A stretch of DNA of 64,000 nucleotides from positions 1-64,000 of IMG/VR virus record IMGVR_UViG_3300031857_000101. One strand, 5' to 3'. The stretch comes from a virus. The position numbers were made by a program, and so were the translations under genes. How positions within the stretch are numbered: the stretch's first letter is position 1; each line of letters starts with the position of its first letter. Below are positions 24,681-32,238 of this stretch, piece by piece. Below the pieces are notes generated by a model that saw only the letters and a list, made by a program, of their open reading frames with translations, searched no databases and was not told the DNA's origin.

Positions 24681-25742
24681 ATGAAAATTAAATTAGAGTA
24701 TATTTGGTTAGATGGTTCCGAGCCCCAGCAACTCAGAAGTAAAACAAAAATAGTTGATAAAGCAGAAACTATGAATCCCGAGGACTACTCAATGTGGTCT
24801 TTTGATGGTAGTTCAACTCTTCAAGCAGAGGCAGGTAAAGGTAAAAACACAGATTGTTTGTTAAAACCAGTATTTGTTTGTAAAGATCCATTTAGAGAAT
24901 ATCCTAATAAATTAGTATTTTGTGAGGTTTTGAGTCCAGATGGAACTAATCATCCAACAAACAATAGAAGAAAATTAGCTTCTATTGTAGATGGTTTAAA
25001 TCTTAATTCTTTAATTAAGAATGATGCTCCTTGGTTTGGTTGGGAACAAGAATACACTTTGACTCATAAGCCGGGTATGCCTTTTGGAGAGGGTGTTGGT
25101 TTGCCTTTGGGATTTGAAGTTGGTAAAACTCCAAGAGCACAAGGTGACTACTATTGTGGAATTGGGGCTGATACAGTAATTGGTCGTCAAATTGTTGAGG
25201 AGCATATGGATATGTGTTTAGAGATTGGTTTAGATATCTCGGGAATCAATGCCGAAGTTCTACTTGGACAATGGGAATATCAAATTGGTCCTGTTACGGC
25301 TCTCAACGGTTCTGATCAACTTTGGATATCAAGATATATCTTAGAAAGAGTTGCTGAAAAACATAGTGTTAATGTTTCTTTGCATCCAAAGCCTATCAAA
25401 GGTGACTGGAATGGAACAGGGTGTCACGTTAATTTCTCTTCTAAAGAAATGAGAGAAGATGGTGGTATTGAATTGATTAAAGAAACAATGCCAAAACTTG
25501 AATCATCTCATATGGAACATATTGAAGTTTATGGTTTGCATAACGAACAAAGATTGACCGGTGAGCATGAGACATCGGGAATTCATGAATTTAGCTATGG
25601 GTATAGCACTAGAGATACATCTATTAGAATTCCGGCTCAATCACTTGTGGATGGACGAGGATATTTTGAAGATAGAAGACCATCTTCAAATTGTGATCCT
25701 TATTTGGTATCTGCTAAAATGTTAGAAACAGTTTATTCGTAA
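24681..25742 (+). CDS. glnA: Glutamine synthetase, type II (beta-grasp, eukaryotic-like)
   Basis: The 353-residue protein has the length and motifs of GSII: 'EYIWLDGS', 'MWSFDGSSTLQAEAGKGKNTDCLLKP', 'WFGWEQEYTL' (metal glutamates), 'INAEVLLGQWEYQIGP', 'GDWNGTGCHVNFSS' (ammonium/ATP site), 'GYSTRDTSIRIP' and 'GRGYFEDRRPSSNCDPY'. It makes glutamine from glutamate, ammonia and ATP. All catalytic segments appear intact. GSII is normally found in eukaryotes and some bacteria including Bacteroidota, so it was probably taken from a host. In infection it could raise glutamine for nucleotide synthesis. It is a single-gene unit with an AT-rich leader and its own terminator. Confidence 0.93.
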   Translation: MKIKLEYIWLDGSEPQQLRSKTKIVDKAETMNPEDYSMWSFDGSSTLQAEAGKGKNTDCLLKPVFVCKDPFREYPNKLVFCEVLSPDGTNHPTNNRRKLASIVDGLNLNSLIKNDAPWFGWEQEYTLTHKPGMPFGEGVGLPLGFEVGKTPRAQGDYYCGIGADTVIGRQIVEEHMDMCLEIGLDISGINAEVLLGQWEYQIGPVTALNGSDQLWISRYILERVAEKHSVNVSLHPKPIKGDWNGTGCHVNFSSKEMREDGGIELIKETMPKLESSHMEHIEVYGLHNEQRLTGEHETSGIHEFSYGYSTRDTSIRIPAQSLVDGRGYFEDRRPSSNCDPYLVSAKMLETVYS

Positions 25743-25744
25743 AA

Positions 25745-25776
25745 AACAAAAACCCACTTTTAAGTGGGTTTTTTAA
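25745..25776 (+). terminator. Terminator after glutamine synthetase (bidirectional)
   Basis: AAAAACCCACTT and AAGTGGGTTTTTT form a 12-base stem with A and T tracts. It lies between convergent genes (glutamine synthetase and gp55), so it probably serves both. Confidence 0.85.
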
Positions 25777-25791
25777 TGACTTATATTCTAT

Positions 25792-26157
25792 TTAGATTGA
25801 GTGAAGACCTTGTCCATCGTTACTTCCTTCAATTGATATTAATTTAATCTGATTTTCGTTATCACCTTTCTTTTTATAGATTTCATTAAATCCTTTGGCT
25901 ATTCCTCTTTTAAATACTTCGGTGAAGTAAGCAAATGCGTTAACTGATTTGTCTTCATTAAAATTGTACCAGTTTTGGAACATATCTAAAAGTCCAGATT
26001 GATAACAGTCTAATTTGTCATCATTTGACCAGTATCTCATTTTTTTTATTGTTTTTTTGGCTAGGAGTTCTAACATTTTTTCGGCGTTTCTGGTAAGTTT
26101 GCCTTGTGCTTTTGATACGATAATTTCTACGTATAGATCTTTATTATTTAAATACAT
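25792..26157 (-). CDS. 55: Late transcription sigma factor (T4 gp55-like)
   Basis: The 121-residue protein follows the T4 gp55 pattern: 'YLNNKDLYVEII' at the N-terminus (YVNNKELLQAII in T4), a helical segment, then 'DKLDCYQSGLLDMFQNWYNFNEDKSVNAFAYFTEVFKRGIAKGFNEIYKKK', equivalent to the sigma region-2 core with the conserved F-N-E-D/K...NA/PHAY stretch. gp55 directs RNA polymerase to the short -10-only late promoters. It is shorter than T4 gp55 (185). Together with the recurring TTAATATATA motif it suggests T4-style late transcription. Its gene has a ~60-base leader with a perfect hairpin (26176-26198). Confidence 0.78.
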   Translation of the reverse strand: MYLNNKDLYVEIIVSKAQGKLTRNAEKMLELLAKKTIKKMRYWSNDDKLDCYQSGLLDMFQNWYNFNEDKSVNAFAYFTEVFKRGIAKGFNEIYKKKGDNENQIKLISIEGSNDGQGLHSI

Positions 26158-26162
26158 TCATT

Positions 26163-26206
26163 AAGCTTTATTTTTAAGAAATAATCTGATTATTTCTTTG
26201 AAGCTT
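26163..26206 (-). promoter_or_regulatory. Hairpin in the leader of the gp55-like sigma gene
   Basis: AAGAAATAAT, loop CTG, ATTATTTCTT (26176-26198) is a perfect ten-base stem, flanked on both sides by AAGCTT (26163-26168 and 26201-26206), which can extend the pairing. It lies between a TTAATATATA-like promoter (near 26217-26230) and the ATG. It could be an operator or a translational control element for the late sigma factor. Confidence 0.45.
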
Positions 26207-26253
26207 TTTACTTCATGTTATATATTAATTTATTTAAAAAGTTTATAAAACAA

Positions 26254-26288
26254 AAAAATCCTCAAATTTCTTTGAGGATTTAATTTTT
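26254..26288 (-). terminator. Terminator for the minus-strand gene at 26303
   Basis: AAATCCTCAAA, loop TTTC, TTTGAGGATTT: an 11-base stem. On the minus strand the 3' arm is followed by a T tract, so it ends the transcript of the 427-residue protein gene just upstream of the gp55 promoter. Confidence 0.75.
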
Positions 26289-26302
26289 ATATTTTAAAAA
26301 AA

Positions 26303-27586
26303 TTAAAGTTTAATTCTTTCTTTATATTGAAGTTCTTTAACACCACCAAGTTCAGCTTTAAGAACTACTTCTCTTTTTTCTAAGTTTTTAAGAGCGGTAG
26401 TTAAAACTTCTGATTCGCCTATCATTTGAATTGATCCTCTGACTTTTTCAATGTTGAATTGAACATCTTCTAGCTTTAAACTGATTTCTCTTTCTTTATC
26501 TTCAAGTTTTCTTTTAACAACAGTTTCTTTAGATAATTTATTTTCATAAAAGTAAGTTAAATCATAGTTTAACTCATTTCTTACTTCATTTACTAATTCT
26601 AAAGCCGATTCGTATTTAAAGAAAGAATTTCCATATCTTTCATCACATCTGTAAAGATAAGTGTTGTTTTTGTAGTTAAATGCGTAGCACTCTAAGTGAG
26701 GATTTATGAGGTTTTCAATTTTCTTAACTACGTCTAATTCTACAAATTTGTCTAAATTTTCAGATACTTCTAATAAAATTGGATAGAAGTTCTTATTTAC
26801 GATTGGAACAATCGGAGAATTAAATAAAGACTCAAGTGTAGTGTCTGAGTTTAATTCGTCGTCATTTATGTAGATTCCTCCTTTTTTAGAAACGGAAAGA
26901 CCTAATGTAAGATATTCAGAAATTCTGAAATTAATTCTATCCTCATTAACTGTAGCATATTTCATAGCAGTTTCTAAAGTTCTTAGAGTTCTAAGTTCTC
27001 CTTCTTCTTTAATATTTGATTCAAGTAAAGTTTTTTCGATTGTGTTTTCTGTTAAAATAAACCAAGAATCTTTGATAAGTGCGATGTGACCATTTTCTAC
27101 TTGTTCTACAATTGAATAAACTGATTCCCCTTTACCCCCACTTAACAAGTTGCTTCTCTTCTCAGGAGAAGTAGTTAAATTGTGAACAAATAATTTAACT
27201 TCAGGTACCCAATCATAAACAGCTAATTCATTAAGAATTTTAGACATTCTATCTTGATCTGATTCAAGATTAATAGTTTGTAATAAAACATTAATTGGTT
27301 GTCTATAAAGCTCTCCTTGATTTTTTGAATTTAAAACATTATATAAATTCTTTAATTCATATAACAATTCATAATTAGCCATGTCATCGTTTAGGCCCTC
27401 TAAAAGAGACTTAACACTCTTATCATAAGTATAAGCTTTTAATCTCTCATTTAATGATTTGATTATTGTTTTTTCTGAGTGCTCTATGCAAGCATTCATA
27501 TGTCCTTCTACTATAACAGAAATCTCTTCTTGATCAAGGGAAAGATTCTTTTTGAAGTTAAACAACTCGAGTTTAAGATTCTTCAT
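26303..27586 (-). CDS. Hypothetical protein, possibly virion-associated
   Basis: A 427-residue soluble protein. Residues 1-90 are helical, the middle is mixed, and residues 355-420 form a predicted coiled coil ('KEREISLKLEDVQFNIEKVRGSIQ', 'LKNLEKREVVLKAELGGVKEL'). I recognise no family. Similar long proteins with a C-terminal coiled coil occur in T4-like phages beside neck and tail genes, and here the gp15-like gene lies directly upstream. The 'SGGKGESVYSIVEQVENGHIALIKDSWFIL' segment around residues 148-178 is distinctive. No signal peptide is present. Confidence 0.55.
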   Translation of the reverse strand: MKNLKLELFNFKKNLSLDQEEISVIVEGHMNACIEHSEKTIIKSLNERLKAYTYDKSVKSLLEGLNDDMANYELLYELKNLYNVLNSKNQGELYRQPINVLLQTINLESDQDRMSKILNELAVYDWVPEVKLFVHNLTTSPEKRSNLLSGGKGESVYSIVEQVENGHIALIKDSWFILTENTIEKTLLESNIKEEGELRTLRTLETAMKYATVNEDRINFRISEYLTLGLSVSKKGGIYINDDELNSDTTLESLFNSPIVPIVNKNFYPILLEVSENLDKFVELDVVKKIENLINPHLECYAFNYKNNTYLYRCDERYGNSFFKYESALELVNEVRNELNYDLTYFYENKLSKETVVKRKLEDKEREISLKLEDVQFNIEKVRGSIQMIGESEVLTTALKNLEKREVVLKAELGGVKELQYKERIKL

Positions 27587-27658
27587 ATTTTAAAATATTA
27601 TTTTTTCTTTATTACTATATATTAACACAAAAAAGTCACTTTTTGTCATTTTATAATT

Positions 27659-28840
27659 TTACAAAGGATTAGGATTTGTTGGTGGATTTGATGCTCCATC
27701 ATTAGCATTTGTTGGTGGTCCTGAGTTTGGATTAGGACTTTGAGCAGCAGACCTCTGTCTCGCTTTTAGTATATTGTTAAACCATTTTGTTCTTTTTGGT
27801 GAAACCATAAAGTAGTCAGGGTCATTTGTAAGAGTTCCGTTAGGACCAATTACTTGTGATAAGTTAGATCCAAATGGATTACTTAATTCATTGAATCCAC
27901 CAGTTTGTCCAAAGAATCCAGTATTTCCATCTTGACCCGGAACTCCTGTTACTCCTGTTTCAGTACCTCCGATGGTTGAAAATGGAGGTGTTAAAAATGG
28001 AGGACCAATATATGGTGGTCTTGGCCATCCTGGAAATCCACTTGCCTCATTTGTTGTGTTTGTTACGGAAGTAAATGTAGGATTTCTGCTGCTTGATCCT
28101 GTAAAACCAGGACCTGCAAAGTACTCAGAAACACCTCCTGTTATTGTGTAATTGTTAAGATCTGTCATTGATCCTCCATAATATTTAGGATATCCTTCAA
28201 TATTTACTCTATCTCTTCTAAATGCTGGATAATAAGTTTCTACCGTAAAAGACACTTTTAATGTGATGTTGTTATCACTGGTGAGGTTTTTTTCTCTAGA
28301 TAATTCAATTTGATTAGAATCTGGCATTAATATCACCGCGTCAATATTCATAAAGTTGTATTCAAAATACATAAATTTATAAATCCAAAGTGTGTCCATA
28401 ATAGCTTGACTACACTTAAATGTGTCTATTTCATTTGAGAGAAGAATAGTTAAGTCATAATTTACAGTAATCGGAATTGCTCTCACTTTTGCTAAAACTT
28501 TTCTAATTTCTATTTCATTTTCAACAACCATTCTAAGCCAAACATTTGGATTGGCAAATTCATCTGACTTAATATTAAATCCTGTTAGTGTAAGATGTCC
28601 TCTTGGTATGATATCGGTATTTAGTTCAACAAATCTGTTTTCTGATACTATATCATCTTGAAAAGAATCAAGTAAAAATCTTTCATCGCCACTCAGTGAG
28701 TAGTAAAATGGTACGCTAACCGGAATATCCCCTGATGAGAATCTATTAATCCAATTGACTTGGCCTTCTAGTGTGTCTAAGACACAAACCGTTAAGTCTC
28801 TAAAAAATACATCTTCAAAATTAAATTTTTCTCCAATCAT
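27659..28840 (-). CDS. 15: Tail sheath stabiliser/terminator, T4 gp15-like, with Pro/Gly/Asn-rich tail
   Basis: A 393-residue protein from the preferred start. Residues 1-230 follow the T4 gp15 layout: an N-terminal helix, 'VPFYYSLSGDERFLLDSF', 'TDIIPRGHLTLTGFNIKSDEF', 'RAIPITVNYDLTILLSNEIDTFKCSQAIMDTLWIYKFMYFEYNF' over several elements, and 'VSFTVETYYPAF'. T4 gp15 caps the sheath and tube and joins the tail to the head. Residues 235-393 are a low-complexity Pro/Gly/Asn/Thr extension not present in T4. An upstream Met at 28873 is possible, but a TTTTATATATAA motif lies between it and the Met at 28840, so the latter was chosen. The gp15 assignment is by pattern, not alignment. Confidence 0.6.
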   Translation of the reverse strand: MIGEKFNFEDVFFRDLTVCVLDTLEGQVNWINRFSSGDIPVSVPFYYSLSGDERFLLDSFQDDIVSENRFVELNTDIIPRGHLTLTGFNIKSDEFANPNVWLRMVVENEIEIRKVLAKVRAIPITVNYDLTILLSNEIDTFKCSQAIMDTLWIYKFMYFEYNFMNIDAVILMPDSNQIELSREKNLTSDNNITLKVSFTVETYYPAFRRDRVNIEGYPKYYGGSMTDLNNYTITGGVSEYFAGPGFTGSSSRNPTFTSVTNTTNEASGFPGWPRPPYIGPPFLTPPFSTIGGTETGVTGVPGQDGNTGFFGQTGGFNELSNPFGSNLSQVIGPNGTLTNDPDYFMVSPKRTKWFNNILKARQRSAAQSPNPNSGPPTNANDGASNPPTNPNPL

Positions 28841-28912
28841 ATTCGTTATATATAAAAAACTTAGTCCCTGCATTTATCTATAACTTTCACATAGTAAAAT
28901 CATATAAAATTT

Positions 28913-29884
28913 ATGAGTTCAGTTAATCAATTATTGTTATGGGAAAAATGGCGTCCTAAAAAATTAGAAGATATTATATTACTTCCAAGAATAAAAAAAC
29001 AATTCGAAAATGGAATAAATGGTAATTACATTTTTTACGGACACTTTGGTACCGGAAAGACTAGCTTAGCTAGAATATTAATTGGTAAATACACAAAAGA
29101 TAAACCTTTTCTTGAACTAAACTCCTCACTTTTTACATCAATTGATGTTTTGAGAAATCAAATTGAAGACTTCTGTAAATTTACTCCATTAATGTTATCT
29201 GATTCTGATTCTGATATCAAATATATATTTTTAGATGAGTTTGAAAGAGTATCATCTCAATTTCAAGATGCATTTAAAGCATTTATTGAGAAGTATAATA
29301 AGAATGTAAGGTTTATAATAACAACTAATCATATAAACAAAATTTCGGATGGGATAAAATCTAGAATACCTCAAATATGCTTTGATTGTCAAAATATGGA
29401 AGAAGAAAAGTTTTTAAAGCAGGAAATATTTAAAAGATTAACAACAACAATTCTACCAACAGAGCAAAAAGAAATCAAAAAAGAAGAGTTGGTTTCGATA
29501 ATTCAAAAGAAATTTCCAGACTTTAGAAGTATAATTGTGGAAGTTCAAAGTTTCTTAGAATCCGGTGTCACAAATACCTCATCGATAAACGTTTCAAATA
29601 AAATAAAATTAGATTTATATAATATTATCTATGATAAATCTTTAGATTATGAGAAAATTTATCATTTTCTAATGAATACATTTACAGCTGATAGAATTGA
29701 CACAATGATAAAACTTCTAGGAAAACCTTTTATTGATTGGTCTATATCTGAGGGAAAAAGTATAGAAAAATTATTTGAATGTAATTATATTATCGCTGAC
29801 TATGGTTCTAAATTAGAAACCAATACCGACCCAATAATACTAGCGATGACTATTATTGGAAAAATAAGAGATATATTGAATTGA
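28913..29884 (+). CDS. 44: Sliding-clamp loader ATPase subunit (T4 gp44-like)
   Basis: The 323-residue AAA+ protein resembles T4 gp44 (319). Seen are 'LLWEKWRPKKLEDIILLPRIKKQF' at the N-terminus (RFC-box start), Walker A 'GHFGTGKTSLARI', Walker B 'YIFLDEFERV' (DEFE instead of the usual DE-x-D/H), and sensor 1 'VRFIITTNHINKI' followed by 'IKSRI' (the SRC-like arginine finger region). It loads the clamp that tethers DNA polymerase and, in T4, also activates gp55-dependent late transcription. The small subunit (gp62) and the clamp (gp45) were not seen in this window. Confidence 0.85.
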   Translation: MSSVNQLLLWEKWRPKKLEDIILLPRIKKQFENGINGNYIFYGHFGTGKTSLARILIGKYTKDKPFLELNSSLFTSIDVLRNQIEDFCKFTPLMLSDSDSDIKYIFLDEFERVSSQFQDAFKAFIEKYNKNVRFIITTNHINKISDGIKSRIPQICFDCQNMEEEKFLKQEIFKRLTTTILPTEQKEIKKEELVSIIQKKFPDFRSIIVEVQSFLESGVTNTSSINVSNKIKLDLYNIIYDKSLDYEKIYHFLMNTFTADRIDTMIKLLGKPFIDWSISEGKSIEKLFECNYIIADYGSKLETNTDPIILAMTIIGKIRDILN

Positions 29885-29892
29885 GATTCTAA

Positions 29893-29906
29893 TTTTTAAT
29901 ATATAA
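29893..29906 (+). promoter_or_regulatory. Late-type, nearly leaderless promoter for gp25
   Basis: TTTTTAATATATAA ends four bases before the ATG at 29911. It separates the replication gene 44 from the late baseplate gene 25 and so allows separate timing. Confidence 0.5.
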
Positions 29907-29910
29907 TTTT

Positions 29911-30288
29911 ATGAGTAATTTTAATTTTGTAGATTTTTATATAGGGTACCCTGGTCATCCCAGATTTAAAACTCCGGATATTATTGAGGATGATGTTGTA
30001 AGAGTTATAATACAAAAATATGAAATGATTTTATTCACTAATAAAGGTGATTTTTTTGGTGATCCTAATTTCGGAGGAGATTTATATCAACTATTACATG
30101 AGACAAGATTATCAGCTGAAAGTATAGAAAATGAAATTAAATCACAAATAAATGAATATATTCCTGAATTAAAAGAAATTGAATATTCTTTATTAGTTGA
30201 ATTTTTTGAAGATCCAGAGAGATTTCAAGAATATATGGAAATAAACTTTGAGGTAGCGGGTTATGAAGTTTATGCTTCTGTTTCTTAA
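29911..30288 (+). CDS. 25: Baseplate wedge protein (T4 gp25/GPW-like)
   Basis: The 125-residue protein matches T4 gp25 (132) and the GPW family: 'DDVVRVIIQKYEMILFTNKGDFFGDPNFGGDLYQLLHE', with the characteristic GD-PxFG-GxL segment, followed by 'IKSQINEYIPELKEIEY' and a C-terminal strand. gp25 sits in the inner baseplate and nucleates sheath polymerisation. The stop overlaps the convergent SET-domain gene by four bases. Confidence 0.88.
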   Translation: MSNFNFVDFYIGYPGHPRFKTPDIIEDDVVRVIIQKYEMILFTNKGDFFGDPNFGGDLYQLLHETRLSAESIENEIKSQINEYIPELKEIEYSLLVEFFEDPERFQEYMEINFEVAGYEVYASVS

Positions 30289-30737
30289 TTAACTCGATAT
30301 TTATTTATTTTCCAGTAACTTTTTCCGTATCCAACAAATATTTCTTCACCTGATTTGATATCTCTATCTGATAATAAAACAACATTGTTATCATCGTCCA
30401 TTGTTATAATTGAGTTATTTTCAAAATTTGAAGGAATTCCTTCAGCATCATTTGCAAATTTAGCAAAACAATCTGTTCTTTTACAGTCTAAAGTTTCTCC
30501 TGATGGTAAATTCATAAAGTAATCATCATCTCCTAGATAGGCTCTTCTTTTTGCTTCTTCATCTGATATTACTTCCCCTTTAAATTTAGAAATGATTTCA
30601 CCACATTCTATATCTATAGAGGTAAAAAGACCATTACCTGCATTTTTAATTTGTGAGGGTTGGATGTAAAGATACTCTTCTTCTGGTAATTCTATTTCTT
30701 CATATTCGAAGTTTTCAAAAAATTTTAAATATTTCAT
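30285..30737 (-). CDS. SET-domain lysine methyltransferase-like protein with capsid-targeting-like N-terminus
   Basis: A 150-residue protein. Residues 1-12, MKYLKFFENFEY, match the shared peptide. The rest is a minimal SET domain: 'NAGNGLF' (32-38, SAM-binding loop as in xGxGLF), 'GEIISKFKGEVIS' (46-58), 'DCFAKFANDA' (89-98, equivalent to the RFxNHS pseudoknot motif) and 'GEEIFVGYGKSYW' (130-142, ExxxxYG..YW). SET enzymes methylate protein lysines. Substrates could be host or phage nucleoid proteins, RNA polymerase or ribosomal proteins. The catalytic Tyr position is occupied. It is downstream of the isochorismatase-like gene on the minus strand (seven-base gap). A SET protein apparently addressed to the phage head is striking. 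Confidence 0.8.
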   Translation of the reverse strand: MKYLKFFENFEYEEIELPEEEYLYIQPSQIKNAGNGLFTSIDIECGEIISKFKGEVISDEEAKRRAYLGDDDYFMNLPSGETLDCKRTDCFAKFANDAEGIPSNFENNSIITMDDDNNVVLLSDRDIKSGEEIFVGYGKSYWKINKYRVN

Positions 30738-30744
30738 TTGTTTT

Positions 30745-31359
30745 CTACTTTATTGGACAACTTGTAGCGGTCCAGATGTATTTATAATCTCTTTTTATTT
30801 TGACACCTAAACTTTCAGCTGTTGTTACTACATCCTCTAGACACTCGCCGTCAGCTCCACCAACAATAGTAACTTCTCTTCCCTTTAAGTCTATTAAAAG
30901 ATCATATAGTTTTTTAGGACAGTGAAACCAAACATGATTGTTGTTTATAAATGTGATTATAGTTCCCTCCTTTGTCTCAAAGATATCTCCTTTTTTTAAT
31001 GTTTTTTCCTCTTCTTTTTTACTAATTTTATCATAAACTTCTTTATCTAGTATTTTCTTGTAAAAATCGGCATCAACGTCGTAATTATATCTTTTTTCAA
31101 TTAATTCTTTTTGATTTGGAAAGTGATAAATGTCTTTATGGATAGGAATTTCAGGAGTCTCATCATATAGATAATCTTTATCCACATTTTTACCATCCGG
31201 ATGATTATCCCAAATCTGATAAACATTATTAAAATTTTTACAGTATTTTTTAAGTTCGTTTAGATACATTTCGGAAAAATACTTTCTAAATGATTTCTGA
31301 ACATCCACTATGATTAAAGTATCTTCATTGTAGCTTTCAAATGTTTTAATAAACTTCAT
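30745..31359 (-). CDS. Isochorismatase/nicotinamidase-like cysteine hydrolase with capsid-targeting-like N-terminus
   Basis: A 204-residue protein. After MKFIKTFESYNED it enters an isochorismatase fold: 'TLIIVDVQKSF' (catalytic Asp D19), a divergent middle, and 'VTIVGGADGECLEDVVTTAESLGVKI' split at 163-188 with the presumed nucleophile C173. The catalytic Lys of typical nicotinamidases is not obvious, because residues 80-160 are unusual. Family enzymes hydrolyse nicotinamide, isochorismate or related amides. With the NADAR protein at 20690, a role in NAD metabolism or NAD-depleting defence is conceivable. It starts three bases after a TTTAATATATAG promoter. Confidence 0.65.
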   Translation of the reverse strand: MKFIKTFESYNEDTLIIVDVQKSFRKYFSEMYLNELKKYCKNFNNVYQIWDNHPDGKNVDKDYLYDETPEIPIHKDIYHFPNQKELIEKRYNYDVDADFYKKILDKEVYDKISKKEEEKTLKKGDIFETKEGTIITFINNNHVWFHCPKKLYDLLIDLKGREVTIVGGADGECLEDVVTTAESLGVKIKRDYKYIWTATSCPIK

Positions 31360-31362
31360 AAA

Positions 31363-31374
31363 CTATATATTAAA
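31363..31374 (-). promoter_or_regulatory. Late-type, nearly leaderless promoter for hydrolase-SET operon
   Basis: On the minus strand TTTAATATATAG ends three bases before the ATG at 31359. It directly follows the terminator of the Gln-rich protein gene, giving a compact terminator-promoter junction. Confidence 0.5.
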
Positions 31375-31375
31375 T

Positions 31376-31405
31376 AAAAAACCCATCATTTCTGATGGGT
31401 TTCTT
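31376..31405 (-). terminator. Terminator after the Gln-rich protein gene
   Basis: AAACCCATCA, loop, TGATGGGTTT: a ten-base stem flanked by A/T tracts. On the minus strand it follows the stop at 31423 and precedes the promoter of the next gene. Confidence 0.8.
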
Positions 31406-31422
31406 TAATATTTTATTTTAGA

Positions 31423-32178
31423 TTAAGCTGGTAATTCCTCTTCTCCCTCTTCTTCCTCTTCTTGAGCTTGTCCTTGAGCTTGTCCTTGAGCTTGTCCTTG
31501 AGCTTGTCCTTGACCCTGACCTTGTCCTTGACCCTGAGCTTGTCCTTGAGCTTGTCCTTGAGCTTGTGGTTCTTCAAATTCTCCTTCTTGAGCTTGTCCT
31601 TGACCCTGAGCTTGTCCTTGACCTTGAGCTTGTCCTTGACCTTGAGCTTGTCCTTGAGCTTGTCCTTGACCCTGAGCTTGTCCTTGACCTTGAGCTTGAC
31701 CTTGAGCTTGTCCTTGACCTTGAGCTTGTCCTTGTGTTTGAGCTTGTCCTTGTGTTTGAGCTTGTCCTTGTGTTTGAGCTTGTCCTTGTGTTTGAGCTTG
31801 TCCTTGTGTTTGAGCTTGTTCTTGTGTTTGAGCTTGTTCTTGACCACCTTCTACTTGAACTTGTGTCTGATTTTGTCCTTGAGTTTGTCCTTGAGCCCCA
31901 CCCATGAGAGCATTTCCTGGTAGTTTTTCAACATCAAGATTATTCAAGTTTATATACTTAACAATTTCTTCAGCGATATCAACATCTCCAAAAAATTGTC
32001 TCAAGTTTTTACCTGTAGTATCTTTTACTTTTTTAACATAAGCATTGATTAATGATTGTGGAATATCAATCATAGTCTTAACTTTATAGATATCGTTTAC
32101 TTGAAGAACAGATTCTTTAATAATCTCTTCTCTGTTTTTTCTTATACGATAACTTTCAAATGTTCTAATGTGCTTCAT
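31423..32178 (-). CDS. Gln/Gly/Ala repeat protein with capsid-targeting-like N-terminus
   Basis: A 251-residue protein in two parts. Residues 1-95 start MKHIRTFESYRIRKNR, the shared peptide, and form a helical domain ('IPQSLINAYVKKVKDTTGKNLRQFFGD'). Residues 95-240 are a low-complexity array of AQTQGQ, AQGQGQ and EQAQTQ units, broken once by 'EGEFEEP', ending in an acidic EEEEEGEEELPA-type tail. Every second residue in the array is Gln, similar to prion-like or condensate-forming sequences. The function is unknown; it may be an abundant internal head protein. Antisense and alternative-frame ORFs here are artefacts of the repeats. Confidence 0.7.
   Translation of the reverse strand: MKHIRTFESYRIRKNREEIIKESVLQVNDIYKVKTMIDIPQSLINAYVKKVKDTTGKNLRQFFGDVDIAEEIVKYINLNNLDVEKLPGNALMGGAQGQTQGQNQTQVQVEGGQEQAQTQEQAQTQGQAQTQGQAQTQGQAQTQGQAQTQGQAQGQGQAQGQAQGQGQAQGQGQAQGQAQGQGQAQGQGQAQGQGQAQEGEFEEPQAQGQAQGQAQGQGQGQGQGQAQGQAQGQAQGQAQEEEEEGEEELPA
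31465..31900 (-). repeat. Hexapeptide-coding 18-base repeats (AQTQGQ/AQGQGQ)
   Basis: On the minus strand, units such as GCTCAAACACAAGGACAA repeat five to six times almost exactly around 31729-31830, and related GCTCAAGGTCAAGGACAA units fill most of the rest. The array creates long spurious ORFs on both strands. Such arrays are prone to copy-number change. Confidence 0.85.
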
Positions 32179-32200
32179 TTTATAGCTATATTTTTTATAA

Positions 32201-32216
32201 TGTATATATTAATTAA
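32201..32216 (-). promoter_or_regulatory. Late-type promoter for the Gln-rich protein gene
   Basis: On the minus strand TTAATTAATATATACA lies about 22 bases before the ATG at 32178. Confidence 0.45.
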
Positions 32217-32238
32217 AAAAACCAATTTTTTTTCAATT

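Noticed and set aside
28841-28873. Upstream start for the gp15-like gene
   Set aside because: The 11 extra residues are encoded by a promoter-like TATATATAA stretch. The Met at 28840 is the better start.
31462-31923. Long plus-strand ORFs of Leu/Ser or Leu/Val repeats opposite the Gln-rich gene
   Set aside because: They are antisense shadows of the 18-base repeats; no promoter or start context supports them, and the minus-strand frame has a coherent N-terminal domain.
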